In this document: positions 36,819 through 45,890 of the stretch, in pieces
Position numbering within the stretch: the first letter of the stretch is position 1
How the letters are laid out: each line of letters opens with the position of its first letter
NCBI RefSeq assembly: GCF_020035535.1
Contig: NZ_CP083349.1
Span: forward strand, 2,994,501-3,058,500
From: Ensifer adhaerens
Lineage (GTDB): Bacteria; Pseudomonadota; Alphaproteobacteria; Rhizobiales; Rhizobiaceae
Direction: 5' to 3'
Length of the DNA: 64,000 nucleotides
The notes under the pieces: generated by a model
Told to the model about the DNA's origin: nothing
Databases searched by the model: none
The model's input: the letters and a program-made list of their open reading frames with translations, nothing else
Translations under genes and position numbers: made by a program

Positions 36819-37700
36819 GTGGCAATCCGGGACCGACTGACAGACGGCGCGATCACCTTCACGCGCTCGGAACTGAAGATCGTGCGGCAGCTGTTGTCGA
36901 ACTATCCGGCAGCCGGGCTGAACACGGTCGCGCATCTCGCCGCCGCCGCCGGCGTCAGCAATCCAACCGTCGTGCGCTTCGCCAACACGCTGGGCTTCGA
37001 GGGCTATCCGGAGTTCCAGAAGGCGCTTCTCAGCGAAGTGCAGGAGCGCATGAGTTCACCGCTCTCCATGCTCGACGAGCGGCGCCCGTCGCTGGAGCAG
37101 GAGAATTTTTACCAGTACTTCCTGCGCGCCAGCATCCATGCGCTGGAATCCTCGATGCAGATGCTGCCTTCGGAAGATTTCGAGGCCGCGGTCGACGCCG
37201 CCGCCGACATGAGCGCCCGCATCCACTGCCTCGGCGGCCGCTTCAGCGGCTTTCTTGCCGGCCTGCTCTGGTCGCACATGAAGCAACTGCGCGGCGATAC
37301 GCGCTGGATCAACGGCAGCCAGGCCGACCAGGTCGACCAGCTCGTCGATCTCGGCAAGCGCGACGTGCTCTTCGTCTACGACTACCGTCGCTACCAGAAC
37401 GACACGATCCGCTTTGCCCGCCAGGCAGCGACGCAGGGCGCGCGCATCGTGCTTTTCACCGACCGCTGGCTCTCGCCGATCGCCGATTTCGCCACCGTGA
37501 CGCTGACGGCACCGGTCGACACGGTCTCGCCCTACGACACGATGGTGCCGGCGATTGCCCAGACGGAGGCGGTGATTGCGGCACTGACTGCCCGCCTTGC
37601 CACGCAATCGCGTGGTCGCATCGAGCGCATGGAGGAACTGCGCCGCGGCTATGCCATCACCGAGGACGCCTTCAATCCAGCCGTTGAAAACGACCGCTGA
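36819..37700 (+). CDS. RpiR/MurR family transcriptional regulator
   Basis: 293 residues from a GTG at 36819 with GGGAGG eight bases upstream; the frame continues upstream without support. An N-terminal RpiR HTH (about 5-80, NTVAHLAAAAGVSNPTVVRFANTLGFEGYPEF) precedes a SIS phosphosugar-type domain (about 115-270). The gene diverges from the liv unit and lies 49 bases upstream of the cysteine hydrolase gene, so it probably controls both. The ligand need not be a sugar phosphate, since all neighbours are nitrogen-compound genes. Confidence 0.88.
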   Translation: MAIRDRLTDGAITFTRSELKIVRQLLSNYPAAGLNTVAHLAAAAGVSNPTVVRFANTLGFEGYPEFQKALLSEVQERMSSPLSMLDERRPSLEQENFYQYFLRASIHALESSMQMLPSEDFEAAVDAAADMSARIHCLGGRFSGFLAGLLWSHMKQLRGDTRWINGSQADQVDQLVDLGKRDVLFVYDYRRYQNDTIRFARQAATQGARIVLFTDRWLSPIADFATVTLTAPVDTVSPYDTMVPAIAQTEAVIAALTARLATQSRGRIERMEELRRGYAITEDAFNPAVENDR

Positions 37701-37749
37701 CCCTTTCCGCCGCCGCCCTGGCGAACCAGACAACCCGAGGAGAATTCGA

Positions 37750-38412
37750 ATGAGTGCAGTCACTGTAAAGGTTGGGGACGATCTCTTGAGGCGCGACAGC
37801 GCCTATGAGGCAGGCCGCACCTCATTGTTGTTCGTCGACATGCAGCGCATCTGGTGCGAGCCGAACCTCGACCCGACCCACCCGCAGGACGCCGACAGCT
37901 ATTACCACAGGCGTCTGCGCCAGACCGTCATCCCCAACCAGGTGCGCATTCTGGAAGCGGCGCGAAAGGCCGGTTGCGAGGTGCTGCACACGATCATCGA
38001 AAGCCTGACGCTCGACGGCCGCGACCGCTCGCTCGACCACAAGCTCTCCGACATGCACGTGCCGAAGGGCTCGCCCGAGGGCCAGGTCATCCAGGAACTT
38101 GCCCCCATCGACAACGAGATCGTGCTGCCGAAGACGTCGTCGGGCGTCTTCAACTCGACCAACATCGACTACATCCTGCGCAATCTCAACACGCGCTATC
38201 TGATCATCGCCGGCGTCATCACCGACCAGTGCGTCGACATGGCCGTGCGTGACGCCGCCGACCGTGGCTACCTCGTCACCGTCGTCAACGACGCCTGCGC
38301 CACCTACAGCGAGCAGCGCCATGACGCGGCCCTTCGTGCCTACTCGGGCTACTGCTGGACGACCGACACGGACACCGTGGTCAGCCGCCTGAACGGCCTG
38401 CGCCAGGCCTAG
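37750..38412 (+). CDS. Isochorismatase-like cysteine hydrolase
   Basis: 220 residues from the ATG at 37750 behind GAGGAG. The catalytic triad of the family is visible: Asp in SLLFVDMQRIW, Lys in VLPKTSSGVF and Cys in AGVITDQCVDMAVRDAADRGY. Relatives hydrolyse amides such as N-carbamoylsarcosine, ureidoacrylate, biuret or nicotinamide. The neighbouring ligase, deformylase and aminotransferase genes point to an amide that yields an amine or amino acid, but the substrate is unknown. Confidence 0.87.
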   Translation: MSAVTVKVGDDLLRRDSAYEAGRTSLLFVDMQRIWCEPNLDPTHPQDADSYYHRRLRQTVIPNQVRILEAARKAGCEVLHTIIESLTLDGRDRSLDHKLSDMHVPKGSPEGQVIQELAPIDNEIVLPKTSSGVFNSTNIDYILRNLNTRYLIIAGVITDQCVDMAVRDAADRGYLVTVVNDACATYSEQRHDAALRAYSGYCWTTDTDTVVSRLNGLRQA

Positions 38413-38444
38413 ACCGCCGCAAAGAACAAGTTGGAGGGGAATCC

Positions 38445-39788
38445 ATGACCGAAACGAACAACGGCAAGGCGGCCGCCGAACTGACGGAACTCGCCACCTT
38501 CGTCACGACAGACATCGCCGGCATCACCCGCGGCCGCAGCTTCGCCGCGACCGAAATCGACAGCTACCTGCGCAAGGGCGTCGGCTGGGTGCCGGCCAAC
38601 CTGGCGCTGACGCCCTTCGACCAGATTGCCGAAAACAATCCCTGGGGCTCGGCCGGCGACCTGCGACTGATGGCGGATCCAAGCAGCAAGGCGCGCGTCA
38701 CCTGCCTGCCCGACGAGACGCCGCTGCATTTCTACCACTCCGACATCACCGACCTTCAGGGCAATGCCTGGGATTGCTGCGTGCGCAGCTTCCTGAAACA
38801 GACACTGAAGGAATATGAAGAGATCGGTCTCAAGGTCATATCGGCCGTCGAGCAGGAGTTCCAGCTTCTCGGCGTCGACTGGCCGGACGCCCCCTCCTTC
38901 GGCCTGCGCGCCCAGCGCCGCGCCGAACCCTTCGGCTCGCTGCTGATGACCGCCTTGCAGGAAGCTGGTGCCGAGCCGGAAATGTTCCTGCCGGAATACG
39001 GCAAGGACCAGTTCGAAATCACCTGCCGCCCTGCTGACGCGCTGACCGCCGCCGACCGCGGCGCCACCATCCGCGCGATCACCAAGGAAGTCGCCGCCCT
39101 CTTCGGCTGGAATGCGAGCTTCGCCCCGAAGACGGCGTCGAATGGCGTCGGCAACGGCGTGCATCTGCATGTGAGCTTCACCGATCTCGACGGCAATCCG
39201 GTGACATTCGACGCCTCGCGTCCCGGCAGGCTTTCCAAGGTCGCCGGCTCCTTTGCCGCCGGCGTCATCAAGCATCTGCCAGCGCTGACCGCGTTTACCG
39301 CTCCGTCGGTGCTTTCCTACATGCGGCTCGTGCCACACCATTGGAGCGCCGCCTACACCTGCCTCGGTGAAAAGAACCGCGAAGCGACGCTGCGCATTTG
39401 CCCGACGCTGGACCTGCCCGGCAGCAATCCGGCCAAACAGTTCAACATGGAGTATCGCGCCGCAGACGCCTGCGCCAGCCCGCACCTGTCTCTGGCCGTG
39501 CTTCTGAAGGCCGGCCTCGAAGGCATCAGGGCCGGGCTCGAACAGCCGCCCCTCATCAATTCCGACCCGTCCGATTTCTCGGCGGCAGAGCAGGAGAAGC
39601 TCGGCATCCGTCGCCTGCCCGCAAGCCTGCCGGAAGCGCTGGACACGCTTGCCGCCGATCCGGTCGTCACCGGCTGGTTCTCACGAGATTTTCTTGCCTG
39701 CTACGAGGCGATGAAGCGCAAGGAGATCGAGATCGTCGATGGGCTCTCGCCAGACGAACTCTGCGCCCGCTATGCAGCGGTCTACTGA
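38445..39788 (+). CDS. Glutamine synthetase-like enzyme (gamma-glutamylation type)
   Basis: 447 residues, ribosome site GGAGGGG. The GS catalytic barrel is recognised by SAVEQEFQLL, GVGNGVHLHVSF, YMRLVPHHWSA and EYRAADACASPHL. The N-terminal beta-grasp part is short. It is not GlnA: it lacks the canonical adenylylation-loop and has the PuuA/FluG-like organisation used to gamma-glutamylate amines. It is 32 bases after the hydrolase gene and just before the N-formylglutamate amidohydrolase gene, so it is likely one step in an amine catabolic route. Confidence 0.85.
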   Translation: MTETNNGKAAAELTELATFVTTDIAGITRGRSFAATEIDSYLRKGVGWVPANLALTPFDQIAENNPWGSAGDLRLMADPSSKARVTCLPDETPLHFYHSDITDLQGNAWDCCVRSFLKQTLKEYEEIGLKVISAVEQEFQLLGVDWPDAPSFGLRAQRRAEPFGSLLMTALQEAGAEPEMFLPEYGKDQFEITCRPADALTAADRGATIRAITKEVAALFGWNASFAPKTASNGVGNGVHLHVSFTDLDGNPVTFDASRPGRLSKVAGSFAAGVIKHLPALTAFTAPSVLSYMRLVPHHWSAAYTCLGEKNREATLRICPTLDLPGSNPAKQFNMEYRAADACASPHLSLAVLLKAGLEGIRAGLEQPPLINSDPSDFSAAEQEKLGIRRLPASLPEALDTLAADPVVTGWFSRDFLACYEAMKRKEIEIVDGLSPDELCARYAAVY

Positions 39789-39806
39789 TTGACGGATGGG
39801 CAGCCC

Positions 39807-40625
39807 ATGACCTCGACAACGGCCATCAAGAGCCTAGAGCCCGGCGCGCGACACGACCCGAGCGCACCGCTGCTGGCGATCGACGAACTGCCGCCCTATG
39901 CGGTCTTCAACCCGGACGGCACCTCGCCGATCCTGCTTCTGTGCGAACACGCATCGAACCGGATGCCACGCGCGCTCGGCGATATGGGGCTGCCGCTGCA
40001 CGAGCGCCAGCGCCACATCGCCTGGGATATCGGCGCCATGGCGCTGGCTCAGCGCTTAAGCCTCAGCCTCGATGCACCATTGTTCTTCACCAACTACTCA
40101 AGGCTGGTGATCGACTGCAACCGGCCGCTTTCCGCCCCTTCGATGATCCCCGAGATCAGCGAGACGACGGAGATCCCCGCCAACCGAAGCCTGAGCGACG
40201 AGGAGCGGCAGCAGCGGATCGATACGCTGTTCACGCCGTTTGCTGAAGCGGTCAGCCGCCGTCTCGACCGGCTCGAGGGCGAAGGCAAGCGGCCCTTCGT
40301 CGTCGGCATCCACAGCTTCACGCCGGTCTATTTCGGCAAGCCGCGCCCCTGGCAGGCCGGCATCCTCTATCGTGACGCGGTCGATTTTGCCGGTTCACTG
40401 ATCGGCGAGTTGGCCAGCGAAAGCCAGCTGACGATCGGCGACAACGAGCCCTACAACATCCATCCCGACGAGGATTATACCGTGCCGGTTCATGCCGACG
40501 CGCGCGGGTTGCCCGGCGTTTTGGTGGAAGTACGCCACGATCTGATCGATACGGATGCGGGCGTCGCCGCCTGGGGCGAGCGTCTCACCCGATGTCTGAA
40601 AGCCAGCATAGGGGGAGCCCGGTGA
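39807..40625 (+). CDS. N-formylglutamate amidohydrolase family protein
   Basis: 272 residues from the ATG at 39807; the frame is open 18 bases further, from a TTG without clear ribosome site. Family signs: LLLCEHASNRMP, HIAWDIGAMALA, VVGIHSFTPVYFGKPRPW and VLVEVRHDLID. HutG-type enzymes release formate from N-formylglutamate, the product of HutF, and hutF lies 5 kb away. The operon context, however, links it to the GS-like ligase, so another N-acyl substrate is possible. Its TGA overlaps the GTG of the next gene. Confidence 0.87.
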   Translation: MTSTTAIKSLEPGARHDPSAPLLAIDELPPYAVFNPDGTSPILLLCEHASNRMPRALGDMGLPLHERQRHIAWDIGAMALAQRLSLSLDAPLFFTNYSRLVIDCNRPLSAPSMIPEISETTEIPANRSLSDEERQQRIDTLFTPFAEAVSRRLDRLEGEGKRPFVVGIHSFTPVYFGKPRPWQAGILYRDAVDFAGSLIGELASESQLTIGDNEPYNIHPDEDYTVPVHADARGLPGVLVEVRHDLIDTDAGVAAWGERLTRCLKASIGGAR

Positions 40626-41932
40626 CCGCACTCTACGAGAGAGACCAAGCGGCAATCGCCAACCTGCAGAAGCTGCGCTTCTTCCCGCTTGCCGTGACCG
40701 GCGGCCGAGGCGCGAAGCTCATGGAGGAAAACGGGCATGAACTGATCGACCTCTCCGGCGCTTGGGGTGCGGCCAGCCTCGGCTATGGCCACCCGGCGCT
40801 GGTCGAGGCGATCTCCCGTGCGGCTACAAATCCCGCCGGCGCCAGCGTTCTTTCTGCCGCCAACGGTCCGGCAACGGCGCTCGCCGAAAAACTGCTCGCG
40901 GCCTTTCCCGGGCCGGGCGGCGACAAGGTCTGGTTCGGTCATTCCGGATCTGACGCCAACGAGGCCATCTTCCGCGCTGTCACCAAGGCGACGGGCCGCA
41001 GCGGTGTCATCGCATTCGTCGGCGCCTATCACGGTTGCACCACCGGTTCGATGGCCTTTTCCGGCCATAGTGTCCAGGCAGGTGCTGCGAAGGCCGACGG
41101 TCTGCTCTTGCTCCCCTACCCCGATCCGTACCGGCCCTACCGTGAGGACCCGACGGGTGGCGCGATCCTCTCCGAACTGCGCCAACACCTGGAAGCGGCG
41201 CCCGAACAGTTCGCGGCCGCCTTCATCGAGCCGATCCAGTCCGACGGCGGCCTGATCGTACCGCCAGCCGGCTTCTTCAGGGCCTTTGCCGAAATCTGCC
41301 GTGAATACGGCGTGCTCGTCGTCTGCGACGAAGTGAAGGTCGGGCTTGGCCGCAGCGGCCGGCTGCATTGCTTCGAGCATGAGGATTTCGTTCCCGACAT
41401 CCTGACCGTTGGCAAGGGGCTCGGCGGCGGCCTGCCGCTCTCCGCCGCCATCGGTCCGGCCAAGGTGCTCGATTGCGCCACCGCCTTTGCCATGCAGACG
41501 CTGCACGGCAACCCGATCTCGGCTGCCGCCGGCCTCGCGGTTCTCGAAACCATCGAGCGCGAGGGACTTGCGCAGGAAGCGGAGCGGAAGGGGCAACGGC
41601 TACGTCAGGGCCTGCGGCGTCTTGCCGAGCACCACGCTGTGATCGGCGACGTTCGCGGACGCGGGCTTGCCTGCGGGGTAGAGTTGATCACCGATCGGCA
41701 GAGCCGGACACCGGCTTCGCGGGAGACGGCCAAGCTCGTCTACCGGGCCTATGAACTCGGCCTCGTCGTCTACTACGTTGGCATGAACTCCAACGTCTTG
41801 GAGATGACGCCGCCGCTGACGATCACCGATCAGGACATCGACGCGGCGCTGGAGATCCTGGAGCAAGCCTTCGACGACGTCACCGCCGGTCGTGTTTCGG
41901 ACACGGTGCTTGTGGACTTCGCCGGCTGGTAA
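40622..41932 (+). CDS. Class III PLP-dependent aminotransferase
   Basis: 436 residues from a GTG at 40622 (AGGGGGAG ribosome site), overlapping the preceding stop by GTGA. Motifs: FGHSGSDANEAIFR, AYHGCTTGS, VVCDEVKVGLGRSGRL and the PLP lysine in LTVGKGLGGGLPLS. The branch includes omega-amino acid and 4-aminobutyrate aminotransferases. It probably deaminates the amine or omega-amino acid freed by the upstream enzymes. It ends the plus-strand operon begun at 37750 and converges on the next gene. Confidence 0.9.
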   Translation: MTALYERDQAAIANLQKLRFFPLAVTGGRGAKLMEENGHELIDLSGAWGAASLGYGHPALVEAISRAATNPAGASVLSAANGPATALAEKLLAAFPGPGGDKVWFGHSGSDANEAIFRAVTKATGRSGVIAFVGAYHGCTTGSMAFSGHSVQAGAAKADGLLLLPYPDPYRPYREDPTGGAILSELRQHLEAAPEQFAAAFIEPIQSDGGLIVPPAGFFRAFAEICREYGVLVVCDEVKVGLGRSGRLHCFEHEDFVPDILTVGKGLGGGLPLSAAIGPAKVLDCATAFAMQTLHGNPISAAAGLAVLETIEREGLAQEAERKGQRLRQGLRRLAEHHAVIGDVRGRGLACGVELITDRQSRTPASRETAKLVYRAYELGLVVYYVGMNSNVLEMTPPLTITDQDIDAALEILEQAFDDVTAGRVSDTVLVDFAGW

Positions 41933-41970
41933 GCCCTCGTCGGTTGCAGCAATGCCGCCGACGATGCCTT

Positions 41971-44895
41971 TTACCAGCCCTCCTCCAGCACCCGCGCCAG
42001 CATGTCGGCGAAGAAGTCGGCGCTCTCCAGGCTGAGGCAGAGCGGCGGCTTGATCTTCAACACATTCAGGTGGTCACCGGTCGGCTGCATGATGACGCCG
42101 AGATCGAGCAGGCGATCGCAGATTGCCGCCGTCTCCTCCGCCGCCGGCAACAGCGTTTCCCGGTCGCGCACGAATTCGACGCCGAGATAAAGCCCCATGC
42201 CGTGTACGGCGCCAATCAGCGGGAAGCGCTGCCCCAGCGCTTCGAGCCGGGCCTTGAGGTGACCGCCGACGACACGGGCATTCTCCGGAAGCCGCTCCTC
42301 CGTCAGGATATCGAGCACGGCCTGGCCGACGACGGAGCTGACGGGACTGCCGCCCGAGGACGAGAAGAAGTACCCCTCCTTCTCCAGCGCGTCGGCGATC
42401 TCGCGGCGGGTGATGACGGCGCCGAGCGGATGGCCGTTGCCCATGCCCTTGGCGACCGTGATGATATCGGGCACGACGCCCTGCTCTTCGAAGCCCCAGA
42501 AATAATCGCCGAGACGGCCGTAGCCGACCTGCACCTCGTCGGCGATGCAAACGCCGCCACGTGCCCGCACCATGGCATAGACCGCGTCGAGATACCCTTT
42601 CGGCAGGGGGATGCCGCCGGCATTGCCGTAAACCGGTTCGCAGATGAAGCCGGCGAGCTTCTCATCCGAAGCGTCCAGTTCGGTCAGCTTGGTGACGACG
42701 GAGCGGACATAGCTGTGCGTCGTATCGGCACCGCGGAACTCGCCGCGATAGGTGTTGGGTGCGGTCACCGGATGCACCCAGGCCGGACGCGTCTCCAACG
42801 CCTGCGGATTGTCGGCGATCGAGGTCGACACCGCATCGCTGGCAACCGTCCAGCCGTGATAGGCCTCGAGCAGGCTCACGACATTGCGGGCGCCGGAATA
42901 GGCCCAGGCAAGCCGGAGTGCCAGGTCGTTTGCCTCCGAGCCGCTGTTGACCAGGAACACGGTATCGAGCCCCTCGGGCGCGAGCGCCGCGAGCCGCGTC
43001 GAGAACTCGGCGACGGACGCGTAATGGAAGCGCGAATTGGTGTTGAGCAGCGACCACTGCCGACCCACGGCAGAGGTCAGGCGCGGATGTCCATGGCCGA
43101 GGATCGTCACGTTGTTGACCATGTCGAGATAGCTGCGGCCCTCGACGTCGAAGAGATATTCCTTCCAGCCGCGTTCGATCTGCGGTGGTTTCAGGTAGTA
43201 GTTCTTCTGCGGCTTGGCGAAGTGCTGCTGCCGACGGGTCAGCAGCGCTTCGCTGTGCAGTTCCGGCGCTTCGCATTCGAAGCCGAGGATGCCGGCCGGC
43301 GACGGGCACAGGGCCTTCCAGGCCTCCGCCTGGTGCGGCATCGCAAAAAGCGGCGGGACGAGACCATGCTCGCGGCAGAGCTGGACACGGATCAGGCCGT
43401 AGGTCTGCTGCTCGCCCGATACGACGCCGAGCACTGCACCAGCTGCGGCGGTGTCCTCGACATCGCCGCTGGCTTCGACGCCTTCGAGGAACAGGCTCGC
43501 CTCGGCCCCTTCCAGAACCAGCAGTCCGTCCTGCCGGATGACGCGTCCCGCAAACGGGGCAACGATCTCGCGGCCCGCCTCCAGGCAGATGTCGACATGC
43601 AGCGCCAGCGTCGCGTCGGGCTTCGGCGACCGCAGTTGCGTTTCGGTCATCCGATATTCGCCGTAGCGGGTGGTCGCGACACCGATCGCATGGGCGGCGT
43701 GCTGCAGCAGCGAGATCGGCAGTCCCTGATGCTGCCAGCGTTCCTCCGGCAACAGCGGGCTGAGGATCGACAGGTCGATCTGGCGCACATCGGTCGGCCC
43801 AAGCCCCTGGATCAGGCTCTCTCCCGTGACAGGCGCCGATGCCGGAGCGAGCCCCGCCGTGGCCAGGATGGCGTGCTCCATCAGTGCCGACGGAACCGAA
43901 GTCGCAACGTCGAAGATCTCCCGCTCATGCGCGGCGTTACCCTCGACGTAAGCGTTGTCAGGCTCGCGGGAGAGCAGATGTTCGGAGCTCGCGACCAATA
44001 CGGCGGCGCGGGCGACGATCAGCGGCCAGAGCGCCCTCAGCTCCACCTCGGTCAGCGGGCACGCGGCATGAAACGCCTTGACCGCCGGCAGGATGAACCA
44101 CGGGTCACCGTCAGCGTGATGCAGCAGCGAGGCGCAGGTCACGGCAAGTTCGGCAACCAGCCACCCCTTGAGGATATCACCGAAATCGATCACCCCGTCC
44201 GGGATCGGCCGGCCGGATGCGTCGGGCTGGCTCACCACATTGTCGTCGGTCACATCGTGATGGATCGCCTGTATGCGCAGTTCCGCGGTGAGCGGCTGCA
44301 GACGCCGCATCGCGCCGACCATGATTTCGGCGATGCGCTTCTTGCGCTGCTGGTCCGGCATGTCGGCCAGGAGGTGAAGGACGACGGGACCGGCTCGGCG
44401 CAGGTCCCATTGCAGTTCGCGGTCAAGCCCGGGATGCTCGAAGTCCCGCAGCGCGGCGGCCAGCCGCCCGGCGAGCGCACCGAGCGCGGAAACGGCCTCA
44501 CGTGAGAGATGCTTGCGCCGAGTCAGCGGTTCACCATCGAGAAAACTCAGCAAGCGGATCCGGTAGTCCTGGTCGCGGACGGTCACGCTCTCGATCGCCT
44601 CGCCCTTGAGCGAAGACACGACTTCCGCAACGCGCGCCGACGTCAGGCGATCGGAAAGATGCTGCAAGGCCGCATTCTGCGCCTCCAGTTCGAGCGGTCC
44701 GTATTCCGCGCGGCAGATTTTCAGCACATAGCGCCGCTCGCCGGTATCGATGCGATAGTTGCGGTCCTGCTGGCTGCCGAGCTCGCTGATCGTGCCTGAC
44801 AGACCGTAGTGCTCGGCCAGCAACGCCCGCGCCTCTTCGGCACTGACATCGGGCCTGGGCAGCTCGGTGCGAAGCTTCAGCGCGTCCTCTACCAT
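41971..44895 (-). CDS. Second APH-M23-aminotransferase fusion, with a degenerate M23 domain
   Basis: 974 residues with the same order as the 27414 protein. The kinase-like part (about 20-345) keeps HHDVTDDN (212-219) and VIDFGD. The middle part (about 425-515) aligns with the M23 fold, but the zinc residues are gone: the HxxxD His is replaced (ALHVD keeps only D435) and HLH has become LIRV (501-504). The aminotransferase part (about 540-974) keeps NSGSEAND, ADEVQVGYGR and the PLP lysine in TVAKGMGNG. It lies downstream of hutC on the same strand, 116 bases away, so it may be under HutC control. Confidence 0.85.
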   Translation of the reverse strand: MVEDALKLRTELPRPDVSAEEARALLAEHYGLSGTISELGSQQDRNYRIDTGERRYVLKICRAEYGPLELEAQNAALQHLSDRLTSARVAEVVSSLKGEAIESVTVRDQDYRIRLLSFLDGEPLTRRKHLSREAVSALGALAGRLAAALRDFEHPGLDRELQWDLRRAGPVVLHLLADMPDQQRKKRIAEIMVGAMRRLQPLTAELRIQAIHHDVTDDNVVSQPDASGRPIPDGVIDFGDILKGWLVAELAVTCASLLHHADGDPWFILPAVKAFHAACPLTEVELRALWPLIVARAAVLVASSEHLLSREPDNAYVEGNAAHEREIFDVATSVPSALMEHAILATAGLAPASAPVTGESLIQGLGPTDVRQIDLSILSPLLPEERWQHQGLPISLLQHAAHAIGVATTRYGEYRMTETQLRSPKPDATLALHVDICLEAGREIVAPFAGRVIRQDGLLVLEGAEASLFLEGVEASGDVEDTAAAGAVLGVVSGEQQTYGLIRVQLCREHGLVPPLFAMPHQAEAWKALCPSPAGILGFECEAPELHSEALLTRRQQHFAKPQKNYYLKPPQIERGWKEYLFDVEGRSYLDMVNNVTILGHGHPRLTSAVGRQWSLLNTNSRFHYASVAEFSTRLAALAPEGLDTVFLVNSGSEANDLALRLAWAYSGARNVVSLLEAYHGWTVASDAVSTSIADNPQALETRPAWVHPVTAPNTYRGEFRGADTTHSYVRSVVTKLTELDASDEKLAGFICEPVYGNAGGIPLPKGYLDAVYAMVRARGGVCIADEVQVGYGRLGDYFWGFEEQGVVPDIITVAKGMGNGHPLGAVITRREIADALEKEGYFFSSSGGSPVSSVVGQAVLDILTEERLPENARVVGGHLKARLEALGQRFPLIGAVHGMGLYLGVEFVRDRETLLPAAEETAAICDRLLDLGVIMQPTGDHLNVLKIKPPLCLSLESADFFADMLARVLEEGW

Positions 44896-44956
44896 GATCT
44901 CGTCATCCTCCCATTCGGCGGTCGATCCCCCGAATCGACCGGAATAATGTCGAGAT

Positions 44957-45010
44957 TAGAGCGGGATGAGGAAAAGATGTGCGGTTTTTCTGCCGAAGCC
45001 CGATCCCGAT
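44957..45010. repeat. Rhizobial palindromic intergenic element
   Basis: A nested dyad: CGGGAT (44962-44967) with ATCCCG (45003-45008) and GAAAA (44971-44975) with TTTTTC (44985-44990). The GAGCGGGATGAGGAAAAG wording is that of a common rhizobial intergenic element. It fills the gap between the hutC stop and the fusion gene. Confidence 0.5.
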
Positions 45011-45754
45011 CTACTGCGACATGCCCTCAAGGCGATAGCGGGTGCCGGGATAGAGCAGACGCGCCGTCGTCACATTGGCCGCCTCCGACCAGGTGCGGCG
45101 CCGGATCATCAGACAGGGTTCATTGCGGTCGATGCCGAGCAGCTTGCATTCCCACAGCTGCGGCGACACCGCCTCGACGATCTGTTCGGTGCGCGTGATC
45201 GGCGCGACCGCGGTGAGATAGGCGTTCGGCGTCATCGTTCGGAAATCCTGCTCCAGATAGCGCGGGCAGGCCGCCGGATTGACGAAACGATCCTCGATCT
45301 GGATCGGCAGGCCGTTCTCCGAATGCACCATGATCGAATGGAAGACGCGCGCGCCGGTGGCAAGGCCAAGCGCATAACCGATCTCCGGCGTCACCACCTC
45401 TTCCTGAAGAAGCGTCATCAGCGACGTGTGGGTATGGCCGCGCTCATGAATTTCGTCGGCGATGTTGCGGACTTCCAGAAGCGCGGTGCTGCCCTTGTGG
45501 GCCGCGACGAAGGAACCAACGCCCTGCACCCGCGTGATCGCGCCCTCGGTTGCAAGCTCCCTGAGCGCCCGATTGGCGGTCATGCGGCTGACGCCGAGGT
45601 CGGCGACGATCTCGTTTTCCGAGGGGATGCGGTGATGGGCGGGCCACTCGCCGCTCTCGATACGGCTGCGGATGAACTGTTTGACCGCCTCGTAGCGCGG
45701 CACCGGACCATCCTCGAAGGCGGCCATATCGTTCCGTTTTCCCAGTGCCGCCAT
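45011..45754 (-). CDS. hutC: GntR-family histidine utilisation repressor HutC
   Basis: 247 residues from the ATG at 45754 (an alternative ATG, MAAFEDG, is at 45727). A GntR winged helix (about 18-85, RIPSENEIVADLGVSRMTANRALRELATEG) precedes a UTRA ligand domain (about 100-240, with IEDRFVNPAACP). HutC binds urocanate and releases hut promoters. It is divergent from hutF with 136 bases between, where a fitting operator lies. Confidence 0.9.
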   Translation of the reverse strand: MAALGKRNDMAAFEDGPVPRYEAVKQFIRSRIESGEWPAHHRIPSENEIVADLGVSRMTANRALRELATEGAITRVQGVGSFVAAHKGSTALLEVRNIADEIHERGHTHTSLMTLLQEEVVTPEIGYALGLATGARVFHSIMVHSENGLPIQIEDRFVNPAACPRYLEQDFRTMTPNAYLTAVAPITRTEQIVEAVSPQLWECKLLGIDRNEPCLMIRRRTWSEAANVTTARLLYPGTRYRLEGMSQ

Positions 45755-45831
45755 CGGTTCAAGCCCCGCCTTTCCAGAATGCCGAACAAATCATGCGCAT
45801 TCGCCCAAGAATCTTTTCGTTCATTTCACGC

Positions 45832-45873
45832 TTGCGCGCCAGCGTAAAATATCTATAGTTCCATATACAACTA
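45832..45873 (+). promoter_or_regulatory. hutF promoter with overlapping HutC-type operator
   Basis: TTGCGC (45832-45837), 16 bases, TATAGT (45854-45859). The 18-base dyad TAGTTCCATATACAACTA (45856-45873) overlaps the -10 box; its AT-rich centre resembles HutC sites with TATATAC-like cores. Binding there would block hutF transcription. Confidence 0.55.
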
Positions 45874-45890
45874 CGTACAGGAAAATGCAC

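Noticed and set aside
41944..44505. Long plus-strand open frame (853 codons)
   Set aside because: Antisense shadow of the second fusion gene; the composition is Arg/Asp/Gly-rich without domains.
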